In this document: positions 36,015 through 48,999 of the stretch, piece by piece
Layout of the letters: each line of letters opens with the position of its first letter
Position numbering within the stretch: the first letter of the stretch is position 1
NCBI RefSeq assembly: GCF_024868665.1
Contig: NC_079905.1
Coordinates: 6,203,879 to 6,267,878, forward strand
Source of the DNA: Triplophysa rosa
Taxonomy: Eukaryota > Chordata > Actinopteri > Cypriniformes > Nemacheilidae
Length of the DNA: 64,000 bases
Direction of reading: 5' to 3'
Translations under genes and position numbers: made by a program
The notes under the pieces: generated by a model
Database searches by the model: none
Told to the model about the DNA's origin: nothing
The model's input: only the letters and a program-made list of their open reading frames with translations

Positions 36015-36640
36015 ACAACAAATACGTCCGGAAATACTTCACAGCTGAACTCAATGCGTATTCAATCTTGTGCCGTCACACTTGTTGCGGTGGTATTAAG
36101 ACGCGTACAAACCTCTTGACAAAAGTTGAGTATTAAATAACCGCAGGCCTGAAAATAAATGTAGCGAAGGTTTGGTGTTCCCTTACGCAGACATTACCCA
36201 GAAGCCTCCTATCTGGTCAGCCATAACTCTCGGTAACCAGGACCACTTTCTACACCAGAGGCCCATTCATTTAGCTGAAACAGACCACGACACCTCGCTA
36301 ATACTCTCACCTTTTACAAGCCTCTCACATACACACACTCACACCCTATCAGCGTTCAACCACGGCCGGCCTGAAATGGGGCTGTATTTCAAACCCCCAC
36401 AGAGGTGTGGTACGTGTTTGTGTGTGAGTGAGAGAGGACCTAAGAGGGGCCTGTCTCTGCAATGGCCACGGGTGATGGAGGGCCCAACAGGGCCACTAAG
36501 ACTGTGCACTAAGATTGTTCTAGACCTCGGGGCCTCGGAGGAAACATATATCCACCTGGCAACAGGGCAGCATGCTATGAATGTGTGTGCGTGCGTGCGC
36601 GCGCGCGTTCACGTGTGCGGGCAGATCTAATCAAGGGCTA
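36015..36640. other. Intron sequence with a TG/GC alternating tract
   Basis: It includes ACACACTCACAC near 36330 and GTGTGTGCGTGCGTGCGCGC at 36582-36601, a purine-pyrimidine alternating run able in principle to adopt Z-DNA. The 152-codon frame at 36172-36630 runs through low-complexity sequence and is considered chance. Confidence 0.5.
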
Positions 36641-36900
36641 ATAACAGCACAGAAGAAGTCGTTGGCCCTCGTAAATCAATGTGCAAAATAATTGCTAATA
36701 CACTGGTTATCGATTAGTGTTGGGGCAACTCATTTTCGGAGGCTATAGCTACGAACTAACAAAATGACAAGGGTAAAGTGTTATTTCTCTGCTGCGCAGA
36801 CAGCTGGGCTGCGCAGAGGACTGAGGCAGGCAGTAATTCTTAATTGACACCTGTCAGGGTAATGACTGCAGTCCCAGCTGCTGCGGGAGAATTTCTCCCC
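36641..36900. promoter_or_regulatory. Candidate intronic enhancer block 8
   Basis: Contains GGCTAATAACAGCAC, ATAATTGCTAATACACTGG, TTATCGATTAGTGTTGGGG, AGTAATTCTTAATTGACACC and a doubled CTGCGCAG with a central CAGCTG E-box (36792-36816). Dense TAAT/ATTA cores in non-repetitive sequence make it one of the better enhancer candidates. Confidence 0.47.
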
Positions 36901-39540
36901 ACTCCCGTTCATCTGTCAGCTCTAATACCTTTCTGAGCACCACTCCTTTCTTTCTCTCCCTTTCATTTTTTTCGCACTTCCTGCTTTATTCTCGCATTGT
37001 GCATCTCTGTCCATCACCGCATCCTCACTAACCCCTTCCTATTTTCTGAAGTCAGGTTGCCATGGTCCATCCTGTGGGAAACGAGCTGAAGATATAAAAT
37101 ACAATTTTTATTAAGGCAGTTTGAAATGCAAAATCATTTTAAGACACGTGTAGGTTAAATTTCCCAGCAAAATACGTCACCACTTGGATGCTTTTTAAAA
37201 TGGTCAATTTGACTGATCAATGTTAGATGAGGGAGATTTAATTTGCTAACAGGAAAGAGATTACACACCTCAATGCGCCTTACGACATTTAAGGAAATAA
37301 GACGAGGGGGCTGACGGACAAAACAACAAAGTGCTTTTTTCTGTCTTTCATCATTCGTCTTTTGTGCAGGCAGGATATTCTGAGAGAATACAGCGGTTGA
37401 GGGGAGGAGGAGTGGCGAGTCCCAGGACGTGCCTTCCCTGAGTTTGAGCTTCATGCTTGTTTACTTAACATCATCAAAGAGCTTCCGTTCGTCTCATGCC
37501 CATCTGTCAAAATTAATGTTGCTAAATATGAACACATGATCGTGAGGCTTGGCATCTCTAATACACCCTGAAATCTCAGATAAAATAATATCTGTCATTT
37601 AAAGTTAGGCTAATTGAAATGCAAAATAAATAAATAAATACGCGCCACTAATCAGTGCACCAAACAATGCCATAAACGCTCGCAAAGCATCATCCTGTTC
37701 ACGACGCCACATGCTCCTCAGATCCTACAGCACAAACATCAAAGCTCAATCTCCTGCTGGCCCATTATAAACACTGGCGCGGATCTGTTGCCTGTGCCGT
37801 TTGTGTTTTATCTGATGAGGATATATAAGACGCACCGTGAGGAAAACGCCATACTGGGATGAGAAAGCTCCGGCGAGCCTGAAACACCCCATCCTTCCTC
37901 AGAACCAGGAAAAAAGCAAAGGAAAGCAGCAACAGATGAGTGTAGGGCAAGAAAGAGAGGAGGCAGACGTGAGCTCCCCTGGGTACGAGTTGACCTCTGT
38001 GTACTCCTCAAGCTTGGAGACTCCCGTTGCTAGGTCATGACTCTAGCTTTTCTCTCTTTTGTCTCCCCCCCCCTCCTTCTCATCTTTCTGACTCACTGTG
38101 GACTAAATTAGCTGAGAAATGAAACAAGGGGGATCAAAACAGGCAGGACGAGAAAGACAGAACAAGACGGCGAGAGAGAGAGTCAGAAAAAACACAGCTG
38201 GCCCTTTAGATACTTTTGAGTTCCCATAATGCTACAGTACCTCTAATCCAAACGCTAGCCTCTTTTCGGTCTTGCGTGCACTCGTTTTTCAGCTGAGGCT
38301 TAAAGAAAATATCAGCAACCACACTCGCTGCTTTACACACGGACATTCAGACATGTAATAAAATAAGTCTGGAAGTATTCTTAGACTTAACAAAACTTGT
38401 AAAAACAAGATATCTCTTAAACGTGCGTAAGCTCATTAAACCACAGAGCGGTGTTTACCATAGAGGGCTCTGGGCCGTGCAACGTCACACACTTGGCTCG
38501 TGCGAAGTCCCAACATATTTTCATTTTGATCCACTCTTCCCATAAAACCTGTCATCGATCTTCATTACTCAAACTCAACCTCCACGTTCTTGGACAAGGG
38601 GAACAGCGAGGCCAGGATTCAGAATAACTGGATACTCTTTGATTTCCTATAGGCCACTGGCTTGATCCCCAAATGCAAATTAAACTATTAGTTGTAAGTG
38701 GTGGGTCTCAACATGAATATTGACTAAATGGGTCAATGTCACCTGTTAATGACATGAAAGTGGATGAGACTACCCTCCAGTAAAGGCAGCGCAAGGTGAG
38801 CGTTGCCGTCGTGCTGCATTTGCATGTTGCTGTTATTGTCTTTCAACAAGAGTGAAAGTTTATTTTGACTGCTAAAAGTATTAAAGGCACAGACAAACCT
38901 AAAATACAAAACCTAAATGTATCCAGCTTTCATATGCATGTGTCGTGATTTATGTCCATAATTTGTTTTGTATATACACAGCAAATGGTGACGGTCTCCT
39001 CCCATCTCTATTAATTCATCCCAAACTGACAAACAACTATTCAAAATAGTTCATGTCCCAACTGGACAACTGATGAATCTAAATATTTCACATTTCTCAG
39101 CAGGTGCACAAATGATTACAAAGAATGTACATGTGTGCAACAAAACCTCTACATCTTTAACAAGAAATTGACCCGTGCTACAAAATATATATAAATCATA
39201 AATTAACTACATCACTGCACACAAACTATAAATGCAAAGCTCACACACAGGCTCACTCTGCATGTAACGCAGCGCTGAGAGACTTAAGCAAAGCAAGGTT
39301 CTCAACACTGCTCAAGCATTTTCAGAATTCAAGAGCGTGCTGGCGCGTTTATTGTCAGAAGGAGCGCAGAGAGTCGGTACACTGAGAGCTCGAACTCTGG
39401 TGCGACCAATGACACAGAACAGTGGTATGTCCATCAACATGGAGACGGAACGATGGTGTGTTTGCCGAGCGACAGATCTGATTGGCTGACGCAGGGTTGT
39501 TCTGATTGGCTGCCTCAAATGCTTTCTGGGCCCAGCGGTG
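36901..39540. other. Intron sequence, no gene supported
   Basis: A pyrimidine-rich stretch (36940-37010), an AAATAAATAAATAAAT run near 37624, and a C-run at 38065-38074. Short frames lack domains. 39240-39540 is somewhat less AT-rich and non-repetitive. Confidence 0.45.
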
Positions 39541-39910
39541 CGGTTAAGAGCCTGGATTACTGAGGTCATTAGGCAGCATTGCCACGGTGACGTGATTAGT
39601 CAGGTAGCAAAGTCCATTTGTCACCTGCACCAGAAAATTGAGTTAATTCAGCACTACAGGCTAAAGGGACTGTATAATATCAACTTGATTACATCAAGGC
39701 AGCTGCAGACCTGACACTTCGCTGAATTTGTCAGCTTTAATCGTTGGAGCCTGTCACAAATCCATCAGGAGCTCAGATAATTAGGGTTCCTCCCTAATGA
39801 AGCCAGCAGAGAAACCTTTACCTTTATGTCTGATAATTAAGAAGCCTCTGGTGCCGAGGACACAACACATTTTAATGACTCCCCGTGCTGGTTCCTCCCT
39901 TTATTTTTCT
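39541..39910. promoter_or_regulatory. Strong candidate intronic enhancer block 9
   Basis: Dense homeodomain-type cores in unique sequence: GAGGTCATTAGGC, GACGTGATTAGTC, GAGTTAATTCAG, GCTTTAATCG, CAGATAATTAGGGTTCC and CTGATAATTAAGAAGCC. ATTAGGG and CCCTAAT at 39781-39799 form a small inverted pair. TTTGTCACCTGCACC adds an E-box (CACCTG). The texture strongly resembles conserved vertebrate enhancers. Confidence 0.5.
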
Positions 39911-42202
39911 ACTGTCGAGTGTAATTGTGTGTGTGTTTTTCCAATCTGACTCTATCCTCAAATGTGAATCTGAAATAAAAAATAAAGCCCCATACTTCAT
40001 TTTAGCAAAGAGTAAAAACATGATTATTTAATATCTCATATTGAAAACTGAAAAGAATAAATAAAACGAAAGCAAATGATCGTAACGCAACTCGCACATG
40101 CCCCAGCTATTCAAGGGACGGGGTTGCGTTGAATGGTCGCAAACCGAGCGTGTCTCTATATGCGTGGGAGGTTGTGAAAACATAAAACCAAATGAAACCT
40201 GGAGCAACGGAGAGATACCGTATTCATCGCTGAGTCCTCCCCTGGCTCTTCTACTCCGTGCTAGAGCTCAAGCTCACAGACACAGTCTGTGCTCTACGTG
40301 GGAGGCCCGTGTCTGTTTCAGAGAAAAGCCAGCAAATAAATACAAATGACTGCAGCAGCCCAACATAGAGAGAGGGACACTCCGATCCCACTGCACCAAA
40401 ACGTCCCGAACCGATGGGCCGAGCTCACCGCCAATGCATGTAAATCACTCTTAGCAAACAATGGCAATGATGACAACCAAATCGAGGCAAACTCGTCCGT
40501 TAAAAAGAGGTGGAGCATAACGGAGAGGAGCGTTGAAGCCGAGGTCGAAAGTGTTGTTTGCACACACTCATATAAAGCGCAAATTATTTTTTTTAATCAG
40601 TTCTCAAAGGTATGATTTTATTTTAATTAAAAGTAGGAATATTCATTTTTTTTTTAAAAAAAGGGAGAATCACATCATTGCATTAGGCTTTTCTTAAAAA
40701 AAATTCTTGTGATGTGTGCAAAGAGCACTTTTGTTTTGATAGAGATAGAAAAGTGTCAGGCTGCAGGAGAACGGAAACAACGTGCTTGCCAACGTTTGAA
40801 TGACCATTAAAGCAAATGATGAACATGCCTGTCAGAATAGAGAAAATTAAATCAATATTCAGCTGAGGTGGAGGGGGCTGATGACTTGTTTTTGTGGAGG
40901 AGCTGCCAGGTCAGATTACCAAGCGCCATCTCACCTCTGTGAGCTTTCGAACTCCTCATGTCAGTCACTCCATGGAAGTTTAAAAGACAAAATAATCTCC
41001 AAAAATACAACTCCACACATTTAACGGAAAAGTAATCGTACATATAAATAAATAATACATGAAAATAAAACAAAGCTGAACTAAAGACTATTCTTGCTAG
41101 CCTTTTTGGTGTGAAAACTGGAAAATCGACCTTGGTTACAACAGTGTGTCTGGAATGCCCGTTTTCTCTCATCATTCAAATATCTGGGCCCAATTCTAAA
41201 GATCGGTATTTAGTCAAACTCTCCTGATGCTTGAACTTGAAAGAGAGCCTTCATTCGGAAAAGAATGGACCTGTTAGTCACAGAGATTAAAAGAAAAAAA
41301 GGAACGAAGGGAAAAAAGGAAGAGGAAAAAGTGTAGGATAAAGTATAACTCCCTTATTACAAAAGTGTTTGTTTTTTTGTGCAGTAACGCCATTAAAAAA
41401 ATCCAAACAGTGTTGATCACAAATCAAAGCCTCTTCACTTCCATTAATAAAAAGAAATCAATTCTCTCTTAACATCAAACAACACAGATACATGTCTTAG
41501 CAGAGGCCTTCCTCGGTGACATCTATCAGGGAAGAGATGTTCTCTTTGCTACAGTTTGTGCTCTCGACACGCCCCAGCAATCCCTTGTCCCCTTTCTCTC
41601 CCTCTCTATCTGAATGACGAAAAAGTACTTTATAGCCCTGCCGAAAACTTCTCTCTTTCCTTCTCTATTTTCCCGCACGACGGGTGCAAAAGTTGTCCTT
41701 TGAGTGGCTGCGGCCACACGGCGCATGCGTGTTTCCATGGTGAATGATTTACTGATGTTTATCAGGAATGAATAGATCAAAGGCGGCCACATGACAGGCG
41801 ATCAATCAAGCATCAAATCAAGGATGGCAATCCACGTCTAACTAGAAGAACTAGAGCACTTTGAAACTACATTTTCTGCCGGATATATACAGGCCACTGT
41901 GGAATGTGGAAGTTTAATTTGGCACTAGTTAAAAAAAGTTTCTCCGCATCTTTTAAAACTATATTTAGTGCTTACTAAAAAAAATCATAAAAATAAAATT
42001 ATTTATTCGCTTGTACACTTTTTCTTAAAAAAACAAACAAAGTAAAATACATAGCAGTACAACGATTGCTTCATTTAGAATAACCATTTAAAGTTATACA
42101 ACTTATAAAGAAGTGTAAGTTTTCAATGTGTATTTTGCATGCAAAATACATTATCACGATTATTGTACACAGAACACTAGATCGCACGCATACTCCGCTT
42201 AC
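39911..42202. other. Intron sequence nearest exon 1
   Basis: A CpG-containing stretch at 40090-40450. AT-rich A- and T-runs at 40585-40700 and 41380-41470. 41500-41830 is non-repetitive. No exon is supported. The splice donor lies at the right edge. Confidence 0.45.
42201..42202 (-). other. tshz1: Splice donor of tshz1 intron 1
   Basis: The minus strand reads TCTTCAG|GTAAGCGG, a strong donor (CAG|GTAAG). The phase (one base of the Ala codon left in exon 1) matches the acceptor at 15787. Confidence 0.95.
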
Positions 42203-42242
42203 CTGAAGATCGCCTCGGCGCTTGCTGCTTTCTCCGCGGCAT
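42203..42242 (-). CDS. tshz1: tshz1 exon 1 coding part (start codon, residues 1-13)
   Basis: This 40-nt coding segment begins with ATG (42242-42240, minus) and encodes MPRRKQQAPRRSS plus the first base of Ala14. MPRRKQQAPRR is the conserved start of vertebrate teashirt proteins; the basic run is a likely nuclear-localisation signal, and closely similar N-terminal basic motifs recruit the NuRD corepressor in other zinc-finger repressors such as SALL. The start context has A at -3. The exon is too short to show up as an open frame, so the large exon alone would give a false N-terminus. It lies at the edge of CpG-rich sequence, as expected for a first exon. Confidence 0.95.
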
Positions 42243-43350
42243 GCTGTCGTCCCACTCTCTCCTCTTTACTTCTCATACAGAATTAAAATGCCAGTGACGG
42301 AGAAACAAGAATAAATGTAAAAGCTGTACTGCAAAGCATGTAACGGTGTGTTCTCTTCGTAAGCAACCAGTCTTATTTTATTCCACCTCTTTAAAACATA
42401 AAGTCTCTAAAAGCCGAAGTGCAAAGTCTTTGAGGGGTCAGCAGGTCTTGGAAGAGGATTTTTCTACAGACCAAAAAGCCTGTAAGATAAAATGTAGAGT
42501 GTAGGTGTATCTGGCCGACACGTCTAATAAGAAGTCATAGCATGATTGCCAAGAGCTGAGATATAACTCCCCGTCCAGTCTTACGGCGCAGAAACACACA
42601 GAAAACCGCTTCCTTAGCTTGCCCTTGTCGCCATCCAGTTTATGGCAATAGTTTGTAGCAGATGTTCATCAACGCACAGTACAAAACGGAAGAAACTTCC
42701 ACAGTTATGGAGAGCCCGTCCAACTGTATTTCCGTCCTCTCGCTCCCCTGCTCGGTGGAAACCCTAAAAACGGGACAAAACGAAGGGAAGAGACAGGCAG
42801 ACGGGAGACAGTTAATGTCAGTCACAAACAGCTCGGAAGCGGCTCGCGTTCAGTGCGCATTTTTAGCGGACTAAATTCCACACGCACGCAGCGGAGTCTC
42901 TCGCTGTTCGCGCTCCTCCCGATATTCACCAAACACACTGTCCGTCCATGCTCAGGGAAACATGTGGACAGTTGATCTAGGCAAGCGTGACGCGTTTACT
43001 ACAGAGCGATACATAAACAAAAACCGCGCTCTGTCGTTATAAAACCAACGTGCACTGATTACACTATAGAAAACAAAAACTCCAGGGAGCGAAACGGGGG
43101 TCGCGGCTCTTCGCTGAAACATGTATCGCGCGTTCAGGATGCGTGAGCGGTTCAGACAGTCTCAACTGATAGACAGACACATCGAGTTGCCTTTCCTGCC
43201 TCTCTCTCTTTACTCCACCCCTCCGGAGCGTCACTCTGACAGTGAAAACCCACCTGTCAATCTTTTTAATTGTTCTGTTTTTTTCCCTCCCCGCAAAACA
43301 GGAGCGTTTGAAAGACAAGGAACAGCCTTTTCGGAGAAGACATCACTTGT
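42243..43350 (-). promoter_or_regulatory. tshz1: tshz1 5' UTR and CpG-rich promoter region
   Basis: Upstream of the start codon, CpG density rises clearly compared with the rest of the window, notably 42560-42620, 42700-43000 and 43090-43240 (for example CACGCACGCAGCGGAG, GAAACGGGGGTCGCGGC). No TATA box is well placed on the minus strand, consistent with a CpG-island promoter with dispersed starts. The exact transcription start and any 5' UTR intron cannot be fixed from sequence. Confidence 0.6.
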
Positions 43351-44229
43351 TTTTGCGCTGTACATTGAAAATAAATATTTTCCATATGATTTTATAAGAA
43401 AAAAACATTGCGCTGATGTGCAAAATGAAACAACCATTGTATTAGTGTTGTCCCAGTCATGCACGGATAGTCTATTGCTTTAGGAAATGACTTTCTAAGC
43501 GTCATCGTCATAATAAAACAAGTTGCCCACTCTTGGGGACGTCACGCACAAACAGTCAAACGCATAAAAGAAGGGGAACCACACTATAAACTATTTGGAC
43601 TGCATACACCCACGTTCCTGATCATTTTTCTTTAATTTTCTAAAGTATTTCAAATGCAGCACGTTTCATGCACATAAAACGATTTCTTTTTCTCGCATTC
43701 TTTAGCATTGTTTCGTACACAAAACAAAACAATAAGTAGGCTAAATCGAACCCCTTTCAGGCGTGCGTGTGCTGCGAGGAAATTATTTGCGACCTTTTTC
43801 CATCTCCGAAAACAGGACAGTTGGAAGTTACAGATTGATTCGTTACACCTTACTAGGAAGTGAACACTTTGCACGGGAAGGGGAGGGACTCCTGGAACAA
43901 GTTGAGTATGACCGTAACAAGCCTCTCTACCACGCTTACACATTACTTATTCATCAATTGCAAAACATCCACAAATTAAATAACGAGTCCATGGTGTTAG
44001 ACATTTCAAACCCTATAGTTTAAGAACCGTAATAAATCCACCGCATATCTGCTCGCGGGCTACTTTGTTGACACCGGTTTACCCGGCAATACCCGAAATC
44101 TGACTTAAATCTGAACTTTGTTTGTCTTCATACCAGCGTTGACGCAATGTCCACTCTTTCTTTAAGTTGGCGAGTGGGTGGGTGTGCTTTTTAAGTGCTC
44201 GGAAGGGGAACAGGAGCAATCCGAGGGAT
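43351..44229. other. Upstream region between tshz1 promoter and candidate divergent exon
   Basis: AT-rich to about 43740, then mixed with scattered CpGs (43750-44120). No repeat family or coding exon is recognised. Confidence 0.45.
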
Positions 44230-44424
44230 TTTTTAGGGTGGCCCTGACTCGCTCTGCTCGCCTGGTATTTCTAGCGGATTGTAAGGTTCTTCCTCGCTTG
44301 GCGGTTCGGCGCGCGTCAGTTCAGTGCGCAAACGCGGGGATGCTGCTATGATTTCAGCGGATAATTCAGCCTTCTGGACCGACGTGAAAGGTTCTCGCCT
44401 CTGCCTCCTGCATATCGCATACCG
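44230..44424 (+). ncRNA. Candidate first exon of a divergent spliced transcript
   Basis: A CpG-rich stretch (44250-44350) runs into a consensus donor, ACCG|GTGAGTGC, on the plus strand at 44424/44425. An ATG at 44348 with G at -3 opens a frame that stays open to the donor (25 codons plus 2 bases, starting MISADNSAFW). The exon start is only estimated. Divergent RNAs are common at CpG promoters of developmental regulators. It could equally be a chance donor in GC-rich DNA. Whether it is coding is unknown. Confidence 0.35.
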
Positions 44425-47400
44425 GTGAGTGCACATATTTGTTAGTATACGGACACACACTGAATGTGTAAATCAAGCAGACCCAATCACTACACATCAC
44501 TACCAAAGCGTTGATGTTGCTAAACAAATGGTAATCGGACGCAACGTTTAAATCGTTTTCTTACCTTTGACGGCGCTGCGCATCCTTGAGCTATTGCCAG
44601 TTGCAATCTAACTGATCATTTATGCTGTACGCCTGTCGGTAGGGGCTAATAATGTGGAAATATGTCCAAGTTCCGCCCCAGCATCTGTCCATCTATCCAT
44701 CCTCGCGACTACCTCGATCAGGCTGTCGCTGTTGATGGCACTTACGTCACCAATCTCCCATCAGAAACTCATCGAGCTCAAAGAATCCGAGATTTCTCCC
44801 GCTGTAGGGCAGCAGTATTGCTGCATTTTAAATACCACGATTTCCCGTGATTTGTGTGTGTGTTAACAGCAAATCTCTCTCCGTCTCCGTTCTTCGATGA
44901 TAAGTAGTTTGTCTTTTTCAAATGAACGTAACGTTACTTTAGAGAGATGCTGTAAAATCCAAATAAAAGTTGATCCCTTTATGTGGCATTAATGCATTTT
45001 TTCTTAATAGTCTACTTACTGGTAACCTTTGCTACATTTTAATAAAAATGTATAGGCTACAACAGCATTTTTTTATAGTATTGCCTTCAAAGACATATCT
45101 AAATATGATATGTATCCGAATGGTTTATTTTATTTTTCTTAGCTTTATACTAGGCTATGTTGTTTGAGAATAGGCTACTGTACGCTCGTTAAAACTGCGC
45201 AACAGTAGTTCGACTCCAAACTGTGTAGCTGTCCCGCTAAAAAATAATTTGCATTCCACCGAAATGAACGCTTTTTGTTGTTTTGTCACATCACAAAGCA
45301 TTTAGCCTATTCTAATACATTTTAAAGTGCTCCTCTACATCTTCATCGGATGATAGATTGGAGCAGATCTTGCGGCACTCAGAAAACGCAGTACAAGTTC
45401 TCCTCAGAAATAATGTTTGTTTTTAGCATCGTTCCCCTCCAGTGTGTCAGTATGCACTATAAAGAATAACAATTTACATTGATCACGTATATTAAAATAA
45501 TCACAAGCAGATATAGTAGCAGTGTTTAAATTGATGTTGTGTATTAGTATTGATCAGGATCTGCTGTGCAACATGTAATATGAAACATACAGTGCGACCG
45601 AAAAAGCAATGAATCTTAAAAACCTCCATGCTGTTCGTCTGTGTCTCTAAACCTAAATCAGATCGTGTGCCCTGGCATGGTGTGTTATACAGCTGTGTTA
45701 ATTATATACTGAACTGTTACTTTAAAATGAAGTCTGCGTCAATAATTTTAAAGAAGAAATTTTCAGCTTTATTTTCTATGTTAGTGAATACTAATGATCA
45801 TTTTACCATCCAGTTTAGGGTAAATGAAATATAAAAGAAACACTTGTTATAGACTTTGTGGTATTATTCCACACATTTGCCTGCAAAATTCGTGACACTA
45901 ATTTTGTGGTCAAGCATTAAAACATGTTGACTGGTCTCTGTATGCTTGTGTGTACGATTACACGTTTGTACATTTATATGTCTGGAAGGTTATTTGTAAA
46001 AAATGTATAAATGTTTCTGTATATCATCTTATCGTGTGTAGGACGTCTCATTCTTTTGTTATAAAGGCCATGCCTGGAGGTATGCCATGCAAACACAAGC
46101 GCAAAGCTTAAGACGCAATGCCAACGCGCTTTGAAAGGTTTGTGTGCAGTCTGAACTGTGCCATTTTTAGTCTTACACTGCGGGTTAAAGCTCCTACAAT
46201 AGGACATACATTTATGTTTGTCTTCCCTGCAAGTTCTTCAGTTCTGTCTTATTAACTTAATGACTGGAGATGATTGGAAAACGTGAGTGTTTTAAGGATC
46301 AGTGAGTAACGCAAGTGTTTCTTATGACAAGTAAATATAGTAGCACTTAATGTCCTCACCCACTATATAGATAAAAAATAGTAACGGTGTATTTAGGCCT
46401 TTAAAGTGTTGACTCAATTTATTTAAAAACATTAACTTCAAACTATGAGATTTTACTGTAGATTTTATGTTTTATAGTGTTATTGTGTTTGCATTTTAAA
46501 TAGACTTTGTATTTATTTTTTGCTGTGTTGGTACGTTGTTTTGACTGGCTTCAGAAATGTTTGGCTGGTTTTTCACATGTTATGACAAACAACCTGAGAC
46601 TTATATGCAATTCAGTCTGATCTACTCTTTACTGCATTAAAATAGTCTATATTTGCATTAAAATACCATGGTATGTTATAATGCACATTGTGTGTTTTAG
46701 AATTTTTATTATGTCCTCGTATTATTCTGTCTGCTTAAAGGGTTGCAGATGTACGTTACACGTCTGAAACTGAAAAACTGAGAAAGATTTGAGGTGATAG
46801 TCTTTGAAGTGGTTGTTTTCATGTGCCGCATGTCACATTGTATCAACAAATTATGATCCAAATTGCTCGCGTGCTACACGAGGCGGGATGCCGTCATATG
46901 TGTCCACGGACACGTATGGCAAGATCTGAAGGTTTATAAACAATAACATAGCATGTTGTCATTGCTGTTTTTGAGTGGAGTAACTCTGCAGACTGTCACA
47001 ATGACAATATTTTTTTAGACAGAAAAACATTCTGTGTATTTATATAGGCAACGGGACATAGTCAAACAGCTTTCGTGTGGGGTGGAAGTACATACGCTTA
47101 CTAATTCTGGACTGTGGATTTGGTCGCTCATGTAAATGTTCTGTGGAGTAAACATTTACGAGGAATCATAGCATTCTCGTAAAAATTCAATGTACTGACC
47201 CCTCTTATTGCTCATGTGTATCATGTAATATTTTTAATGATCATGAGCATGTAACAGATTCAGCAGTGCAGGTTTTTCTCAGCAGAATAGATCTCCCATG
47301 GTGTTACAGTTTTTCTCATGCAAGTTGTGTGAAAAAGTAATTTAACCATGTGATTCAGATTTATTGATTATGTTTTTCAAATGTTCTTCCTGTTTTATAG
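44425..47400. other. Upstream region, AT-rich
   Basis: If the divergent transcript is real, this is its first intron. On the minus strand a strong donor (AAAG|GTAAGAAA) occurs at 44564-44563 and could end an alternative upstream tshz1 exon. The rest is AT-rich with scattered unique sequence (46850-46930) and no recognised repeats. Confidence 0.4.
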
Positions 47401-47451
47401 GTCAAGATGCCATTCACTAAAACGGACAGTATTACAGCCCCAAGGTCAGAG
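47401..47451 (+). ncRNA. Candidate second exon of the divergent transcript
   Basis: It is preceded by a good pyrimidine tract and acceptor (TTCTTCCTGTTTTATAG|GTCAAG). Two possible donors close it, CAAG|GTCAGA (end 47444) and AGAG|GTCAGC (end 47451). With the second donor it keeps the frame from 44348 open. It also has its own ATG at 47407 with A at -3. Donors are of moderate quality, and the exon is too short to judge coding potential. Confidence 0.28.
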
Positions 47452-48999
47452 GTCAGCAAATAATTATAAAGAGTTTTATTTGAATGAAAAAAATGCAAAT
47501 TTTGGTTAAAAGGTTTATTTATTTATTTAATTCTTACAATTGCACATGAAGTCATAAATATATTGCAACTGATAATCACAGATATTCATGTCATTACTGC
47601 TAAAATTATAATCATTAAGTTAAAACACAGCAACCCAAATAATTAATATTACTGCAGATTGATTCTGCGGTGTAAACCTTATTCCACTGCTAGATTTATC
47701 TTATTAGTCGCTGGATATACTGTTATTGATATTACTGATTCATGAGCCTGTATGGCAATACCTATTATGATTTTTAATTGTATTATTCTTATGCATGCAT
47801 AAATATGTTTTTAGTATGTATCAACTGTATAACCGTTTTAATGTATTAAAGAATTATGACATTAAAAAATCATTTGTTGATGAGCTAATATAATAAAAGG
47901 AGAGTTCACAAAGGTGTCTTTGCCAGTCATTTTGAATGTTAAAAATGAATGTGTAAAAAATGTTAATATAATTGTGTTAAAATAAAAATGAGAAAAAAAA
48001 CCTGCAAGCTAGAACGCTCCAAAAAGAGTGAGCAAGTTTGAAATCTTTTTTTATCACAATTATTCCTTCAAGGAGGTTTTTTCATGAAAGCAGGAGACAC
48101 TTCTCACACTGTAAAGATTTGAAGCTCTTGATAAAAACCTATTTCATCAAATAAGAACTTCTACCTTCAATCAGTGGCTGGGTCAAATGAATTTTGTACA
48201 GTCATTGACAGGCGAAAACTAAGAATATATAATACAAAAAAATAATAAAGTGAAGCCTTTTACTGGGAGGAATATCTTGAAATCCATCAGATAAGGAAGG
48301 ATAATTAAAATGTCATATTTCTCTGGAGGAAGGAGGCCTATCACAGCTTTACATAACTCGTTACTTTTGTTCTTTCACTAAATGCTGATCACAAAAACTT
48401 GATGACTTGAGGTTGAATTTTTTTTCTTTGCCTTTTTATTATTAGAGTTAAAGATTATTTTTGTGTGAAAGGTGTTTTTTTACACAATATGAAATATTAA
48501 TTATCAGTAAATCTTACATGTGATTGTTGTTGTTGCTTGAAATATTCTGTAATCCATGACAGACTGAAAGTCACACTGTTATGCAGTTGAATATATTTTT
48601 AAACGCTCCAGTTCAAATGCTGTTCATTTTTATGATCAACATGAATTGTTTTGTACTGTTTTTATATTTAATTAGGTGCATAATAAGTTAAAATAATCCT
48701 AAATACTAGTATTTTTACTATGCAACAAGTCATGGTATCAATATTAGCAACCTAAGTACTGTTTCTCTGCCTCTTTTTTCTTCTGCTAATTAAAATCAGT
48801 GACCGAGACATTAGGATAGAATGAGCAAAGGAACCATTGAGTCACTATGTAGATGCCTATCAAGACCATCCAGGTTCCATCATCCAGATTTCGTCTGTGT
48901 GTATCTGAATCTGGTTATTACCTCATAAACGTCTCTTCCTGCTCCACTGCACCTCCACGTTCAGGAGGGGCTCCCGCTCCCCGATCCTCCCCTCCAAAC
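47452..48999. other. Upstream region, strongly AT-rich
   Basis: Long AT-rich stretch with many A- and T-runs. No gene or recognised repeat. 48930-49020 begins to be more balanced. Confidence 0.5.

Noticed and set aside
36172..36630. 152-codon frame on the plus strand
   Set aside because: Passes through CA and GTGC low-complexity sequence, has no domain and no splice context.
43039..43045. TATAAAA box near the tshz1 promoter
   Set aside because: It lies on the plus strand, opposite to tshz1, and no plus-strand exon follows closely; not used as a tshz1 element.
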